Positions 8,227 through 17,188 are shown, numbered from the stretch's first letter. The stretch: DNA of 64,000 nt from Mycolicibacterium komossense (GCF_025822605.1 NZ_JACKTY010000030.1:1-64000); one strand, 5' to 3'. Notes: generated from the letters alone by a model not told the origin. Translations and numbers: made by a program.

Positions 8227-9765
8227 TTAGAGAGCTGTAACTCTCTTCTGTGAGTCCTGTGTCGCGCGGGCAAGCTGGGCGGCGAACGCTGGACCGTCAT
8301 TCACCAGCGCATATCCGCCGGCCAATCCACCTTGATCGCAAAGCGTTCGTCGTCGCCGTACGCGCCGATACTTCACGACCCCTGTGGCGCGGTCAACGCG
8401 TGGGACCACGCGGATTGCTGTCCGCGGGACGACGGCTGTGGGGAAGCGGCTGGCCGGATCGCCGTATACCGCCTGACTGCGTGACCACCGCCGCACAACC
8501 CTGCGCGCAGCCAGGTACGCGTCCTGGGTGACCTCGACGACGGCGATGGCCTTCTTGAGCCCATAGACACCCCAGAATCGGCCAGGCCCGCGTCCCGGCT
8601 GTTGCCAGAGTTCAGGCACGATGTGCTGGTATTCCTTGTCGCCGTGCAGGTTTGGTGATGAGTGTTTGGTGAAGTAGATCGCCAGCCGTTTGGGGTCGCA
8701 GGCTTTCAATCCGTTGCGCACGTCGACGGCAGTTCCGGCGAGCCGGTGCCGTGCCCTCTGCTCGGGGTCGGGATGGTCCACAACCTGAGCCCACGTCTCG
8801 GACAACCACTGAGCGAAGCCGCAACCTGAGCGACCATGTGAGATTGGTGGCGCCATCCACAGGTGAATGTGCGGAGCGCCCCGACGTTGAAACTCCAGTT
8901 TCCAAATGTAGCTGGCTGGTTCGCCATATTCACGTTGAAAGCGTTTGCGCCATAACACCATGTGCCGTTTCACGCTGGCCCCGTCGGGGGCGACGATCTC
9001 CCAGTCTCCGGGATAGGTCAGGGTGACCATCGCCGGAACGCGACCGGATTCCACCAGCGGGCTGTAGTCGAGCTCGGCGAAGGTGCGGCACATCGCCGAC
9101 CGTGATTTGCGGGACCACTCGGTGATGACACCGCCAGTACAGCACCGGTCGTTTTCCGTAGGACTCCGTCGTGTCAAAGACACGACGGCCTGATCACGGT
9201 GCCCAGCATCGAGTTCGAGGTCATTCCTGACATGGAACTTCGCGTCGTCAACGTCACGTTGGTGATGTGCGACGGCCCGTTCCGCTGTTTTCTCGGCCCG
9301 GACTGGATTGGTCCACCCGAGCCGTACGACACCAGGACCGATGGAGATGCGAAACCGTCCGGATTCCGGCTCGACCCCGCGACGGGCAGGACCAGATGCC
9401 CACGGCGCCGCCGGTTCGAACAGTGCCGCAGCGGCGGTGACCGTCTCGGGCGTCGGGAACCGCAGCCCCAGTGCGTCGATCGCCCGCAGCTCGCCGGTCG
9501 CGATGCTGTCGCCAACCGACTCGCGGACATTTTCGGCACATATAACAAGCCCGCCGGCCGCGGCCGGGTTGAGGCCTGGTGCCTCGGTCGACGTCCGGCC
9601 GACCGCTGGCGCTCTCCCGCCCTGCGGCCTGGCGGCCTCGGGCGCTCGCGACCTCCCGCCAACCGAGGCCCCCGGAGAACCGTGCCTGAATGGCGGTCCA
9701 TCAGGCGCCGATGAGCCGCCCGCCGACGACGTCGACCCGGTGGCTGGTGATGCGATGCTGGGCAT
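8227..9765 (-). CDS. Rolling-circle (HUH) replication initiator
   Basis: The Rep core shows MVTLTYPGDW (motif 1), then GAPHIHLWM, which is the His-hydrophobic-His metal motif, and YFTKHSS, carrying the likely nicking tyrosine. This order is typical of RCR initiators of actinomycete plasmids and integrative elements. The C-terminal 100 residues are Arg-rich and probably bind DNA. The start is uncertain. The frame is open to 9810, ATG at 9765 is used here, and the first 70 residues are a Pro/Gly/Ser/Arg-rich tract of doubtful coding status, so translation may begin further in. It lies about 190 bases from the tRNA scar and is convergent with the helical-protein gene across a 64-base A+T-rich spacer. 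Confidence 0.8.
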   Translation of the reverse strand: MPSIASPATGSTSSAGGSSAPDGPPFRHGSPGASVGGRSRAPEAARPQGGRAPAVGRTSTEAPGLNPAAAGGLVICAENVRESVGDSIATGELRAIDALGLRFPTPETVTAAAALFEPAAPWASGPARRGVEPESGRFRISIGPGVVRLGWTNPVRAEKTAERAVAHHQRDVDDAKFHVRNDLELDAGHRDQAVVSLTRRSPTENDRCCTGGVITEWSRKSRSAMCRTFAELDYSPLVESGRVPAMVTLTYPGDWEIVAPDGASVKRHMVLWRKRFQREYGEPASYIWKLEFQRRGAPHIHLWMAPPISHGRSGCGFAQWLSETWAQVVDHPDPEQRARHRLAGTAVDVRNGLKACDPKRLAIYFTKHSSPNLHGDKEYQHIVPELWQQPGRGPGRFWGVYGLKKAIAVVEVTQDAYLAARRVVRRWSRSQAVYGDPASRFPTAVVPRTAIRVVPRVDRATGVVKYRRVRRRRTLCDQGGLAGGYALVNDGPAFAAQLARATQDSQKRVTAL

Positions 9766-9850
9766 CGGGGTACCTGCTCCCCGGAGCCGCTGAGTCCGCC
9801 CACAACGCAAGCGTCGGCACGGCAGCTCCTGGTCAGGAGCGCAAGCACCA

Positions 9851-9878
9851 TGTCCGGTTTATGTCCGTTCGTCGGACA
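9851..9878. repeat. Repeated TGTCCG with palindrome, possible Rep origin or operator
   Basis: TGTCCG occurs at 9851-9856 and 9862-9867, and the second copy forms TGTCCG-TTCGT-CGGACA with 9873-9878. A hairpin between rep and the att scar is a plausible double-strand origin or an excision/regulator binding site. Nothing here proves either. Confidence 0.35.
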
Positions 9879-9955
9879 GACCTGATGCGTCAGCGCAGCT
9901 CAATGCCGCGCATACGACGCACAGAATCAAATAAACCGCAGGTCAGTGGCTATCT

Positions 9956-10005
9956 CGTCCGCCTGAAAAGCGGAAGGTCGCCGGTTCGATCCCGGCCCTG
10001 GCCAC
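9956..10005 (+). tRNA. tRNA-Phe 3' fragment, element attachment site
   Basis: The segment contains a perfect anticodon stem-loop (TCCGC, loop CTGAAAA with anticodon GAA, GCGGA), a variable loop, a T-arm (GCCGG-TTCGATC-CCGGC) and the 3' acceptor strand CCTGGCCA. The bases upstream give neither the matching GGCCAGG acceptor strand nor a normal D-arm, because only about 15 bases separate CAGG from the anticodon stem. This is therefore a partial copy, as left when an element integrates into the 3' end of tRNA-Phe. It is listed as tRNA type only for lack of an att category and is unlikely to make a functional tRNA. Confidence 0.8.
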
Positions 10006-10010
10006 TCAAT

Positions 10011-10044
10011 CTCGTAGCAGGATGTCGCGCCAGGCCGCTACGAG
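10011..10044 (-). terminator. Inverted repeat after the GNAT gene
   Basis: CTCGTAGC (10011-10018) pairs with GCTACGAG (10037-10044) over an 18-base loop, between the tRNA fragment and the GNAT stop codon. There is no T-run, so termination is only a suggestion. Confidence 0.4.
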
Positions 10045-10054
10045 GTGTCGGCGC

Positions 10055-10729
10055 TCAGCCGGGCACCCGGACGGCCAGGAAGCCCGGAGTGCGGGCGAGT
10101 CTGAACCCCAATGATCGGTAGAGGCGGATCGCTCTCTCGTTGGACGCCGTCGCGTGTAGGAACGGTGTCTCACCGCGCGCCCGGATCTGATGGGCGACAG
10201 CGTGTACCAGTCGGGTGGACAGGCCTTGGCCGCGGAAGTCCGCCGCGGTACACACCGCGCTGATCTCCGTGAAGCCGGGCGGGTGCAGGCGCTCTCCTGC
10301 CATCGCCACCAGGCGACCGCCGCGACGTACACCGAGGTAGGTGCCGAGCTCGACGGTGCGGGAGAAGAACGGCCCCGGTTGGGTATCGGCAACCAGTGCG
10401 AGCATGTCGGCCACATCCGCGGCGCCCAGCCGGATCGCCTCGTCATCGGGTGCCGCGGCCACGCCGTCGTCGACGAGCTGCACGCCGGGGATGCTATCTA
10501 CCACGTCCCAATCTGGGGGCGGATCGCCGAATACGCCGGTGAGCAGGACAACCGCAGCCGGACCGGTGTTCTCGGCCAGATCGGCCCAGTCGCGGGAAGT
10601 CGGGGGGCCGGCGAAACCGGCGAACGCCGAAACCTCGGCCGGGTAGCGCACGCTACGTCCCACCTGGAGGGCGAAGTGCCGGTGCGGGCCGGTCAGCGAC
10701 GCGTATACCGGGTTGTCGAGGTCAGACAC
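10055..10729 (-). CDS. GNAT family N-acetyltransferase
   Basis: The protein has 224 residues. The acetyl-CoA-binding motif is TAADFRGQGLSTRLV, about residues 160-175, followed by FLHATASNERAIRLYRSLGF, the conserved C-terminal GNAT strand and helix. The N-terminal half is poorly conserved and may bind the substrate. The whole resembles FR47-like acetyltransferases. The acceptor is unknown. It is the first gene of the conserved chromosome after the tRNA scar and is followed upstream by the DUF7159-like gene on the same strand, 18 bases away. Confidence 0.85.
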   Translation of the reverse strand: MSDLDNPVYASLTGPHRHFALQVGRSVRYPAEVSAFAGFAGPPTSRDWADLAENTGPAAVVLLTGVFGDPPPDWDVVDSIPGVQLVDDGVAAAPDDEAIRLGAADVADMLALVADTQPGPFFSRTVELGTYLGVRRGGRLVAMAGERLHPPGFTEISAVCTAADFRGQGLSTRLVHAVAHQIRARGETPFLHATASNERAIRLYRSLGFRLARTPGFLAVRVPG

Positions 10730-10747
10730 GGGTTACGAAGATACCGC

Positions 10748-12517
10748 TCAGGGGCTGAGTGGAACCGTCGTCACCGGCGCCTCCACGGAACCGCCACCAC
10801 TGTTTGAGCTTCCGCTGCCGGATCCTTCTCTGCCGGAGGACCGACTGCCACTTGACGACTCGCCGCCACCGCTCGACGGCTGTTGCGTCTGCACGGGGGC
10901 TTCCGTGACGGGCGCCCGCTCGACCGGAGGTTCCGTGGTCGGCGCCGATGCGGGTGCCGAGGGTGCCTCCGGGGTGACGGGTGTGGGCGGTTCCGTCACG
11001 GTCGTCACGGGCGCCTCCGTCGTGGTTGGGGGCGCGGTGGTGGTTGGGGGCGCGGTGGTTGTGGGCGGCGTCGTCGTGGTGCTGGGGGGAGTTGTCGTCG
11101 TCGGCGGCGCGGAAGTCGTTGTCGGGGTGGTTGTGGTCGTGGTGGGTGGTGATGTCGTGGTGGGTGGTGTGGTTGTCACCGTCGTCGTAACAGTCGTCGG
11201 CGGCCAGGTCGGCGGTGTCCACGGATTCAACGGCGGCAGCACGATGACCGGCGGCAGGGGGATCGGAATGGCTGGGACGTCGATCGGCGCGGGAGCCGGT
11301 GCCGGGATGTCGGCAGGCGGTAGCGCTGGCAATGCCGGTGGTGCGACGGGCGCTTCTACCACCGGCGCAGTGTTCGGCCGGACCACCGGCACAGCAGGCG
11401 CGGCCGGAACTGGCGTCAAGACCGCGACGGGCAACGCCACCGGATCGGGCTCGTGCGGCACCGGCGGCAGATAACGCCCGGGCACGGTGTCCGACTGCAC
11501 TGCCGGGACCGGCTGGGCGGCGCTGACGTCGGCGGCCGGTCGCACGTGCACCGCAACCGTGACCGCCAGTGTCGCGAAGCTGATCAACAGGAACGTGGCC
11601 GCGCTGCCTATCAGGATCATCCGCGGGGGCGGCGGCGCTATCGCGGTGGTGTATTCGGCCGGATCTTCCCCGTCGAACTGCTCAGGAACGAACTCGCCGA
11701 GCGAATCCATCGGCATCTCGCCGTAGTCCACCGAGTCGTCGTCGGGCGCCTGCGAGTACGCCAATTCAGGACCTACCGCGGCGCCTGCCGCCGTCGAGAT
11801 CTGCGTGGCCTCGGCGCTCACAGGTGCCATCTGGGTGGCGTCGACTGCGGGTGCCATCTGGGTGGCCGCTGCAGCGGGGGCGAAGCCGGCAGGGTCGGCC
11901 GTCTGCGCGGCGCCGCGGGCGATCGCATAGCCCGCGTCCGGGGGCACCTGCACCGGCGTGGTCGAACTGAGCTCGGCGGCAACGGAATCGAGGTCCAGAC
12001 GCTGGCCGATCAGCATCACCCGCAGCGCCCCGGTTGCCGCCGGTACATGGTGCAGCACCGTCGCGCACGCCGCTGCGGCGCCGGTGGTGCCGATCGGTAC
12101 CGATGCCAGCACGGATGTCGACTCCGGGTCCGCGCCGATCACCGTCAGTGACGCGGTGTCGTCGTCGGCGAGCAACAGGGCGGCGTCTGCTCCGGCACTG
12201 CGGGCTATCGCGGCGGCAGCCTCGGCCTCCGCCACCACCTCGACGTTCGGCACGCCGGCGCCGAGCACCTGTTGCCGCAGCATCGCGCCCTGGCCGGCGT
12301 CAAGGCAGAGCCGTGTCGCGGCCACCCGGGCGCCGGATTCGGCCACGGAACGGAAGGTGCCGACGATGGTGTCGGCCAGATCGGTCTCTGCCGCCAGATC
12401 CTCGGAAGGCAGGTCGAGCGCGTACTCGTCGAGCACCTGGAAACCACCGCCGGGAGCGCCGACCAACGCCAGCCGCGCCACTCGCCCGGTGACCGACACC
12501 CCCAGAACTACATCCAT
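10748..12517 (-). CDS. Membrane-anchored Thr/Pro-rich protein (DUF7159-like)
   Basis: The protein has 589 residues. The N-terminal 200 residues (MDVVLGVSVTGRVARLALVG, later ALLLADDDTASLTVIG and YAIARGAAQTAD) have the look of an ASKHA/Hsp70-like ATPase-type fold, a tentative reading. An Ala/Thr/Gln linker contains three ATQ-M/I-type repeats at about 218-240. One transmembrane helix is at about 300-324. The remaining 260 residues are Pro/Val/Ala- then Thr/Pro-rich, with a long TTTxPPTTT tract, and end in a Ser/Gly-rich stretch, probably extracytoplasmic and cell-wall spanning. Similar proteins are common in mycobacteria and have no known function. Confidence 0.75.
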   Translation of the reverse strand: MDVVLGVSVTGRVARLALVGAPGGGFQVLDEYALDLPSEDLAAETDLADTIVGTFRSVAESGARVAATRLCLDAGQGAMLRQQVLGAGVPNVEVVAEAEAAAAIARSAGADAALLLADDDTASLTVIGADPESTSVLASVPIGTTGAAAACATVLHHVPAATGALRVMLIGQRLDLDSVAAELSSTTPVQVPPDAGYAIARGAAQTADPAGFAPAAAATQMAPAVDATQMAPVSAEATQISTAAGAAVGPELAYSQAPDDDSVDYGEMPMDSLGEFVPEQFDGEDPAEYTTAIAPPPPRMILIGSAATFLLISFATLAVTVAVHVRPAADVSAAQPVPAVQSDTVPGRYLPPVPHEPDPVALPVAVLTPVPAAPAVPVVRPNTAPVVEAPVAPPALPALPPADIPAPAPAPIDVPAIPIPLPPVIVLPPLNPWTPPTWPPTTVTTTVTTTPPTTTSPPTTTTTTPTTTSAPPTTTTPPSTTTTPPTTTAPPTTTAPPTTTEAPVTTVTEPPTPVTPEAPSAPASAPTTEPPVERAPVTEAPVQTQQPSSGGGESSSGSRSSGREGSGSGSSNSGGGSVEAPVTTVPLSP

Positions 12518-12725
12518 TCGTTGGCCATCCGTCCACTTCCTAGTCTTGGCCCCCCGACGTCCCGGCCTGCCATGATCGACGTCCCCAAGCTACTCCAGGG
12601 GGCCGACGCGCCCCGGTCGTCGAGGCCGCCTGCTTGTGCGCCACAGCAAAAGTGACCACGCTGAGTCCAGATATCTTGGCGATGTCACCCGCAGAGCGAT
12701 GTCACCCACAGAAAGGAATCGGTAC

Positions 12726-14378
12726 GTGAGCGACCAGCGTTACGACGCGTCGGCCACCGTCGGTGTGCCGACCACCGCCGCGCCTGTCGCCGCCAGGTCC
12801 GCGCGCGTCGGCTTCGTGCCTGTGCGCGCCAACACGGTGCGCGACGGTCTCGCTGTGGTGCTGCTCGTGGTGGCCATGCTGTTGCCCTGGAACCTCGTCT
12901 TCGGACTCGGTGTCCCGGGCAGCGACGCCGGGCTGTTCGCGGTACTGGCTGTCGTGACGCTGCTCGCCGTCGCCGCAGCGCTGGCCCCGCACCTCGGCCC
13001 GTTGCGGTTGAGCGCTCCCCAGGCCGACATCCGCCGCACCAGCCGCAGCCGGTTGCTGCTCACGCTCGCCTACCTCGTCGTCGTACTCGGCTTCCTCGGT
13101 TACCACTTGGTGCACACCATCGGAAACGGTGGTACCGGCGCCGTTCCGCCGGGCGCCGGTCCTGGCATGCTCCTCGGTGTGGCGGGTGCACTGCTCGCCG
13201 GGCAGCCGCCCATCACCTCGATCACCATCGAGGACAACGGTTTTCGCCGCTGGTATACCGCCGGGCGGATTGTCGGCGCAGTATCGATCGCGCTCGCGAC
13301 GCTGTCGGTGGCGTTCAATCTCTACTGGCGGCTGCGGTATCTGTTCGTCACCCCGGCCGGCTTCGGCGGGCATGACATCGCCGTCATCGTCACCACACTG
13401 CTCTACGGCGCCGAGGCGATGATCGCGTTGGTCATCGGCTCCCGTTGGCTTATCGAGAAGACCGGCGCGGCCCGTCTGGCCACCACCGCACTGGGCGCAT
13501 CGGGAGCCGTTGCGAGCGCACTGGTTTGGATCGCCGGAATTGGCAGGGATGTCGACGCATTCCACGGCATCGCCGAGAACACCTCGACCGCCGCCGTCGG
13601 CTACGAGGGTTACCTGGCCTGGGCGGCGGCCGCCGCGATCGTCGCTCCGACGACGCTCTATGCCGTCTTCCTGATCAAGCCGCCGACGATAGGTGCCTAC
13701 CGCGGCGCTGCGCAGAAGTGCTTGACGCTCATCGCCTTCTGGGCTCTCGCCAGTGCCGGACTGCGCGTGGTCGACTACGTGATCGCGCTCTCGCTCGACC
13801 TGCCGCGCGCGCTCTACGACAGCGCCGCGATGACGGTGTTCAGCCTGATCACCGGCGTGATCGCACTCGGGTTGCATCGCCAGCTTGCCAAGGGAGTGTC
13901 CTCGGCAACGGTGGCCGCCGCGTTCAGCGCGGTGCTGTTCGTCTTCGCCGTCGCGGACGTGGCGATCGGCGTTGCGCTGGCTCCCCGCTACGCCACACCT
14001 GCGCCCGACGCGATCTACGGCAACAACCTGGCGCAGCAGATCACCAGCACGTTCGACGTCGTGGTCTGCGCACTGAGTCTCACGGTGCTCGCGGCGTTGC
14101 TGTTCACCGGCCCGCTGGCCGGGTATCTGAACCGCCGTGCCGCCAAGCCGGCGCCCGTCCCGCCGGCCCCGGCTCCAACCGCGTCCGCCGTGACTGCGCC
14201 GGTGCCGTCGTCCGATCCCGCCCCGCCGACCATCGTCCGCCAGCCTCGCCCCCCTTCGCCGCCGAGAATCGCTCGCCTCAAGGATGATTCGACGACGGTG
14301 CTGCCCGCACCGGCGACCACCGAACTCCAGGTACCCACCACCGCGCTGCGGATCCAGCGTCAGCCGCCCAAGACGTAA
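12726..14378 (+). CDS. Multi-pass membrane protein of unknown function
   Basis: GTG at 12726 with AAAGGAA upstream gives 550 residues. The frame is open to 12636, but those residues are not hydrophobic and lack a ribosome site. At least ten hydrophobic segments are spread from about residue 40 to 470 (for example LAVVLLVVAMLLPWNLVFG), with a Pro/Ala/Thr-rich cytoplasmic-type tail of about 90 residues. No transporter signature is recognisable. It is divergent from the Thr/Pro-rich protein gene, which suggests they may be functionally linked at the envelope. Confidence 0.7.
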   Translation: MSDQRYDASATVGVPTTAAPVAARSARVGFVPVRANTVRDGLAVVLLVVAMLLPWNLVFGLGVPGSDAGLFAVLAVVTLLAVAAALAPHLGPLRLSAPQADIRRTSRSRLLLTLAYLVVVLGFLGYHLVHTIGNGGTGAVPPGAGPGMLLGVAGALLAGQPPITSITIEDNGFRRWYTAGRIVGAVSIALATLSVAFNLYWRLRYLFVTPAGFGGHDIAVIVTTLLYGAEAMIALVIGSRWLIEKTGAARLATTALGASGAVASALVWIAGIGRDVDAFHGIAENTSTAAVGYEGYLAWAAAAAIVAPTTLYAVFLIKPPTIGAYRGAAQKCLTLIAFWALASAGLRVVDYVIALSLDLPRALYDSAAMTVFSLITGVIALGLHRQLAKGVSSATVAAAFSAVLFVFAVADVAIGVALAPRYATPAPDAIYGNNLAQQITSTFDVVVCALSLTVLAALLFTGPLAGYLNRRAAKPAPVPPAPAPTASAVTAPVPSSDPAPPTIVRQPRPPSPPRIARLKDDSTTVLPAPATTELQVPTTALRIQRQPPKT

Positions 14379-14472
14379 ACCCAGGCGCGGTCAGCCTGCC
14401 GGCGGCGGGAGAGTCCGTCGGGTTCTCGTCCGAACGTGCTGAGCTGAACCCACTCGACCACCCGGAACTAGC

Positions 14473-15183
14473 ATGGACACCGTGACCGGTACCGATGTGG
14501 ACGAGAACACGCGCGTCAGCAGACTCCTCGATGCCCAGGACAAGGCTTCCCAACTCTTCGACGAGGTGGGCCGCCGCGGATTTGTGCGCGCCGGGATCAC
14601 CGAACGCGCCCTCTCGGATGAGATCCGCGATCTGGCGCGCAGCATGCTCGGGGTGACCAGGCACTGGCACAAGCGCATCGTGCGCGCCGGCGAGAACACC
14701 CTGGCAACCTACGATGCGAATCCGCGTGACCGCGTCATCGCCGAGGACGACATCCTGTTCCTGGACTTCGGGCCGATCTTCGAAGACTGGGAAGCCGATT
14801 TCGGGCGAACCTTCGTGGTGGGCGACGATCCGCGGAAAGTCGCGCTGTGCCAAGCGCTTCCGGAGGTGTGGGCGGCGGGCCGGGAGTATTTCCTGACCCA
14901 CCCCGACGTCACCGGCGAGGAGTTGTTCAACCACGTTGTGGCGCTGAGCAAGGACCGCGGGTGGGAGTTCGGCGGCGATATCGCCGGACACCTCGTGGGT
15001 GAGTTCCCACACGAGAAGATCGCCGGCGACGAAATCGATTCCTATGTCGCGCCGGGCTCTACGCTGCCGATGCGGCGAAAAGACCGCTCAGGCAGGCAGT
15101 GTCACTGGATCCTGGAGGTCCATCTGGTCGACCGGGAGCGCGGGTACGGCGGCTTCCACGAGGAACTGCTCGACCTGCCCTGA
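14473..15183 (+). CDS. M24-family metallopeptidase (Xaa-Pro-peptidase-like)
   Basis: The protein has 236 residues, short because it consists of the pita-bread catalytic domain alone. Metal-ligand candidates are the Asp pair in FLDFGPIFEDWEADFGRTF, His in the AGHLVGEFPHE segment, Glu in ILEVHL and Glu in GGFHEELLDL. Another start is possible. GTG at 14482 lies 7 nt after TAGCAT (14469-14474), the leaderless pattern, whereas ATG 14473 would overlap that -10 box. The gene ends two bases before the convergent CDF transporter stop. Substrate unknown; it may act on small peptides or be a creatinase-like hydrolase. Confidence 0.8.
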   Translation: MDTVTGTDVDENTRVSRLLDAQDKASQLFDEVGRRGFVRAGITERALSDEIRDLARSMLGVTRHWHKRIVRAGENTLATYDANPRDRVIAEDDILFLDFGPIFEDWEADFGRTFVVGDDPRKVALCQALPEVWAAGREYFLTHPDVTGEELFNHVVALSKDRGWEFGGDIAGHLVGEFPHEKIAGDEIDSYVAPGSTLPMRRKDRSGRQCHWILEVHLVDRERGYGGFHEELLDLP

Positions 15184-15185
15184 GG

Positions 15186-16208
15186 TCAGCGGTCCTCGAA
15201 GTCCGGATCAGACACGGTCAGGAGGGCGTCGACCACATAGGGATTGGTCTCCAGCTCGCGTTCCAGTGTGCGCAGCCGGCGCGCGATGGTGGACTCGGCG
15301 TCGTCGCCGACGAGATCGACGCTGGCGACCAGGAAGATCTGTTTGGGCCCGATGTACTCCAGGCGCAGGAATCGCACCGACGCCACGTCGTCCATCTGCT
15401 CGAGGCGTTCGACTGCGGCGTCGTGCAGCTTGGGGGAGCCGGGTTCACCGGTGAGGAATCGGCGGTTGCGGTCGATCAGGATCATCGCGACGACGGCCAG
15501 TAGCACGCCGACCAGGATCGAGCCGATGGCGTCCCACGCCGCGTTGCCGGTGAGTTGGTGCAACCCGACGCCGGCCAGGGCCAATGCCAGCCCGATCAGC
15601 GCCGCGCTGTCCTCGGCGAACACCGCCCGCGTTGTGGGATCGGAGGTGTCCAGTGCGTATTCGAGCAGGTCGCGGCCCTGCTCCTCGGCCTCGCCGCTGA
15701 GTTGGCGGGTCGCCTGGAGCAAGGAGCTGCCCTCGAGGACGAATGCGATGCCGAGCACCACATAGGCGACCGAATAGTTCTCGTGCCCGGTCGGCTCGTG
15801 CAGTAGATCGGAGATGCCGTGCCAGACCGATACCGCCGCGCCGACGACGAACAAGCCCACCGCCGCCAGCAGGGACCAGACGTAGGCCTCCCGCCCGTAA
15901 CCCATGGGCCGGTTGGCGTCAGGGGCCCGCGAACTCCGGCGGTTGGCGATCAGCAGGAAGATCTGGTTACCGGTGTCGGCCCAGGAGTGCGACGCCTCGG
16001 CGACCATCGAGGCCGAACCCGAGATCATGGCGGCGACCGACTTGGCTATCGCGACGAACAGGTTGGCGGTGAACGCGATGACGACGGTGCGGGTGCTCTC
16101 ACCGTTGGGCACGTCAGGAGTCGTCGGTGTCGCTCGCGGGTCCTTCGGCGGTGGCGCCGCCCTCGTCCGCCCAGTCGGTGCGGTCGTCGGCTCCTTTGGC
16201 GGGGTCAC
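15186..16208 (-). CDS. Cation diffusion facilitator family transporter
   Basis: The protein has 340 residues. It has about six transmembrane helices, starting with NLFVAIAKSVAAMISGSASM, with the metal-site motif EASHSWADTGNQ in helix II (His and Asp ligands) and a second site in FAEDSAALIGLALALAG. The C-terminal 90 residues form the cytoplasmic ferredoxin-like regulatory domain. The GYGREAYVWSL segment and the HSxxDTGNQ form resemble the SLC30A9-like branch. It would export Zn2+ or a similar divalent cation from the cytoplasm. The first 45 residues are a polar Pro/Thr-rich extension, so the start could be further in. Confidence 0.85.
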   Translation of the reverse strand: MTPPKEPTTAPTGRTRAAPPPKDPRATPTTPDVPNGESTRTVVIAFTANLFVAIAKSVAAMISGSASMVAEASHSWADTGNQIFLLIANRRSSRAPDANRPMGYGREAYVWSLLAAVGLFVVGAAVSVWHGISDLLHEPTGHENYSVAYVVLGIAFVLEGSSLLQATRQLSGEAEEQGRDLLEYALDTSDPTTRAVFAEDSAALIGLALALAGVGLHQLTGNAAWDAIGSILVGVLLAVVAMILIDRNRRFLTGEPGSPKLHDAAVERLEQMDDVASVRFLRLEYIGPKQIFLVASVDLVGDDAESTIARRLRTLERELETNPYVVDALLTVSDPDFEDR

Positions 16209-16273
16209 TGTCGACGTCGTCCGGCGCGCTGTCCTTTTTCACCGTGCAGGTCTACCCAGTTAGCGTGTGCACC

Positions 16274-16669
16274 ATGCATCCTTTCCGCGCCGCCGTCGAA
16301 GCCGGTGATTTTGCCGCCATCCCTGCCATGTGTACCGAGGACGTCGTCTTCCGCAGCCCTATCGCCCACAAGCCCTACGTCGGCCGGGACATGCTGGGCG
16401 TGATCCTGGGCGCGGTGTCGCGGGTGTTCGAGGACCTGCACTACGTCCGGGAGATCGGTGGGGAGACCGACCCCGATCACGCCCTGGTGTTCGTCGCGAA
16501 GGTCGGCGACTTGGAGATCAACGGCTGCGACTTCCTGCACACCGGGCCCGACGGGCTCATCGACGAGTTCACCGTCATGCTGCGCCCGCTCAAAGCCGTC
16601 AACGCGTTCGCCGAGAAGATGGGCGCCGAGTTCACTCGCGCCATGCAGAATGCCGGAATAGAGGGGTAG
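16274..16669 (+). CDS. Nuclear transport factor 2-like (SnoaL-type) family protein
   Basis: The protein has 131 residues with the cone-shaped NTF2 pattern: N-terminal helix (HPFRAAVEAGDFAAIPAMCTEDVVFRSP begins it), then antiparallel strands with DLEINGCDFLH and DGLIDEFTVMLRP. Members are small ligand-binding proteins or isomerases, and the ligand here is unknown. The start is supported by TAGCGT at 16261-16266, seven bases before ATG 16274, indicating a leaderless transcript. Confidence 0.8.
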   Translation: MHPFRAAVEAGDFAAIPAMCTEDVVFRSPIAHKPYVGRDMLGVILGAVSRVFEDLHYVREIGGETDPDHALVFVAKVGDLEINGCDFLHTGPDGLIDEFTVMLRPLKAVNAFAEKMGAEFTRAMQNAGIEG

Positions 16670-16771
16670 CTACCAGCGCACGCTGGGCCGGGAAAGCGAA
16701 TTATGTGGCGCAGCCGAGCATTTGCCGCGGGTGCGCAGGTGGGCCGCGCGCCGCATCTCGGCCCGGCAGCT

Positions 16772-17119
16772 TCAGCCCTGCTGCAACTGCTCGTACCAGT
16801 CGGCGGGCACGCGCCCCTTCGGGCCGGGCACGGTTTCGTCGACCGGTCGGCAGTCCGGCGGGGCCAGTTCGGGCCCGTCGGCGTAGTCGTTGGTCGCGTA
16901 GTTCCAGAACCAGTCTTCCCCCGGTTCGAAGGACTGGATGATCGGATGGCCGCTCGACTTCCAGTGCGCGGTGGCGTGCTTCATCAACGAGTCGTCGCAG
17001 CAGCCGATATGCCCGCAGGCGGCGCAGCGCCGTAGATGCACCCACCAGCCGCCGGACGCATCACATTCAACACATCCGGTGCCGCTGGGGACCGCGGTCG
17101 GGTCGATTTCTGCGCTCAT
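16772..17119 (-). CDS. UBP-type zinc finger domain protein
   Basis: ATG at 17119 gives 115 residues, beginning MSAEIDPTAVPSG. The Cys/His ligands are arranged as CVEC, CAACGHIGCCDDS and HATAHWKSSGHPI, the ZnF-UBP signature, followed by EDWFWNYATNDY. In eukaryotes the domain binds free ubiquitin C-termini. Bacterial copies are common in actinobacteria and have no assigned partner. The frame extends upstream to 17290, but that part lacks family similarity. It is divergent from the SRPBCC gene with 69 bases between starts. Confidence 0.85.
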   Translation of the reverse strand: MSAEIDPTAVPSGTGCVECDASGGWWVHLRRCAACGHIGCCDDSLMKHATAHWKSSGHPIIQSFEPGEDWFWNYATNDYADGPELAPPDCRPVDETVPGPKGRVPADWYEQLQQG

Positions 17120-17188
17120 GACAGCCGAGACTACTTGCGTATCCGAAAGCCGTCCCAGCCTCAGATCGCACTCGATAAGGTTCCGGCC

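Larger units (their letters stand above)
1..10005. mobile_element. Right part of an integrated genetic element ending in a tRNA-Phe att scar
   Basis: This is inferred from three things seen in the sequence: a 3'-only tRNA-Phe copy at 9956-10005, a rolling-circle replication initiator gene beside it, and defence-type cargo with no counterpart in the conserved mycobacterial order that begins at about 10055. The left boundary, the integrase gene and the intact tRNA-Phe lie outside the window. Rep plus tRNA integration fits actinomycete integrative elements (pSAM2-like), but no conjugation gene is visible here, so a mobilisable island or a decayed element is equally possible. Confidence 0.6.

Noticed and set aside
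9940-10005. A functional tRNA-Phe gene
   Set aside because: The 5' acceptor strand and D-arm cannot be formed, and only about 15 bases lie between CAGG and the anticodon stem.
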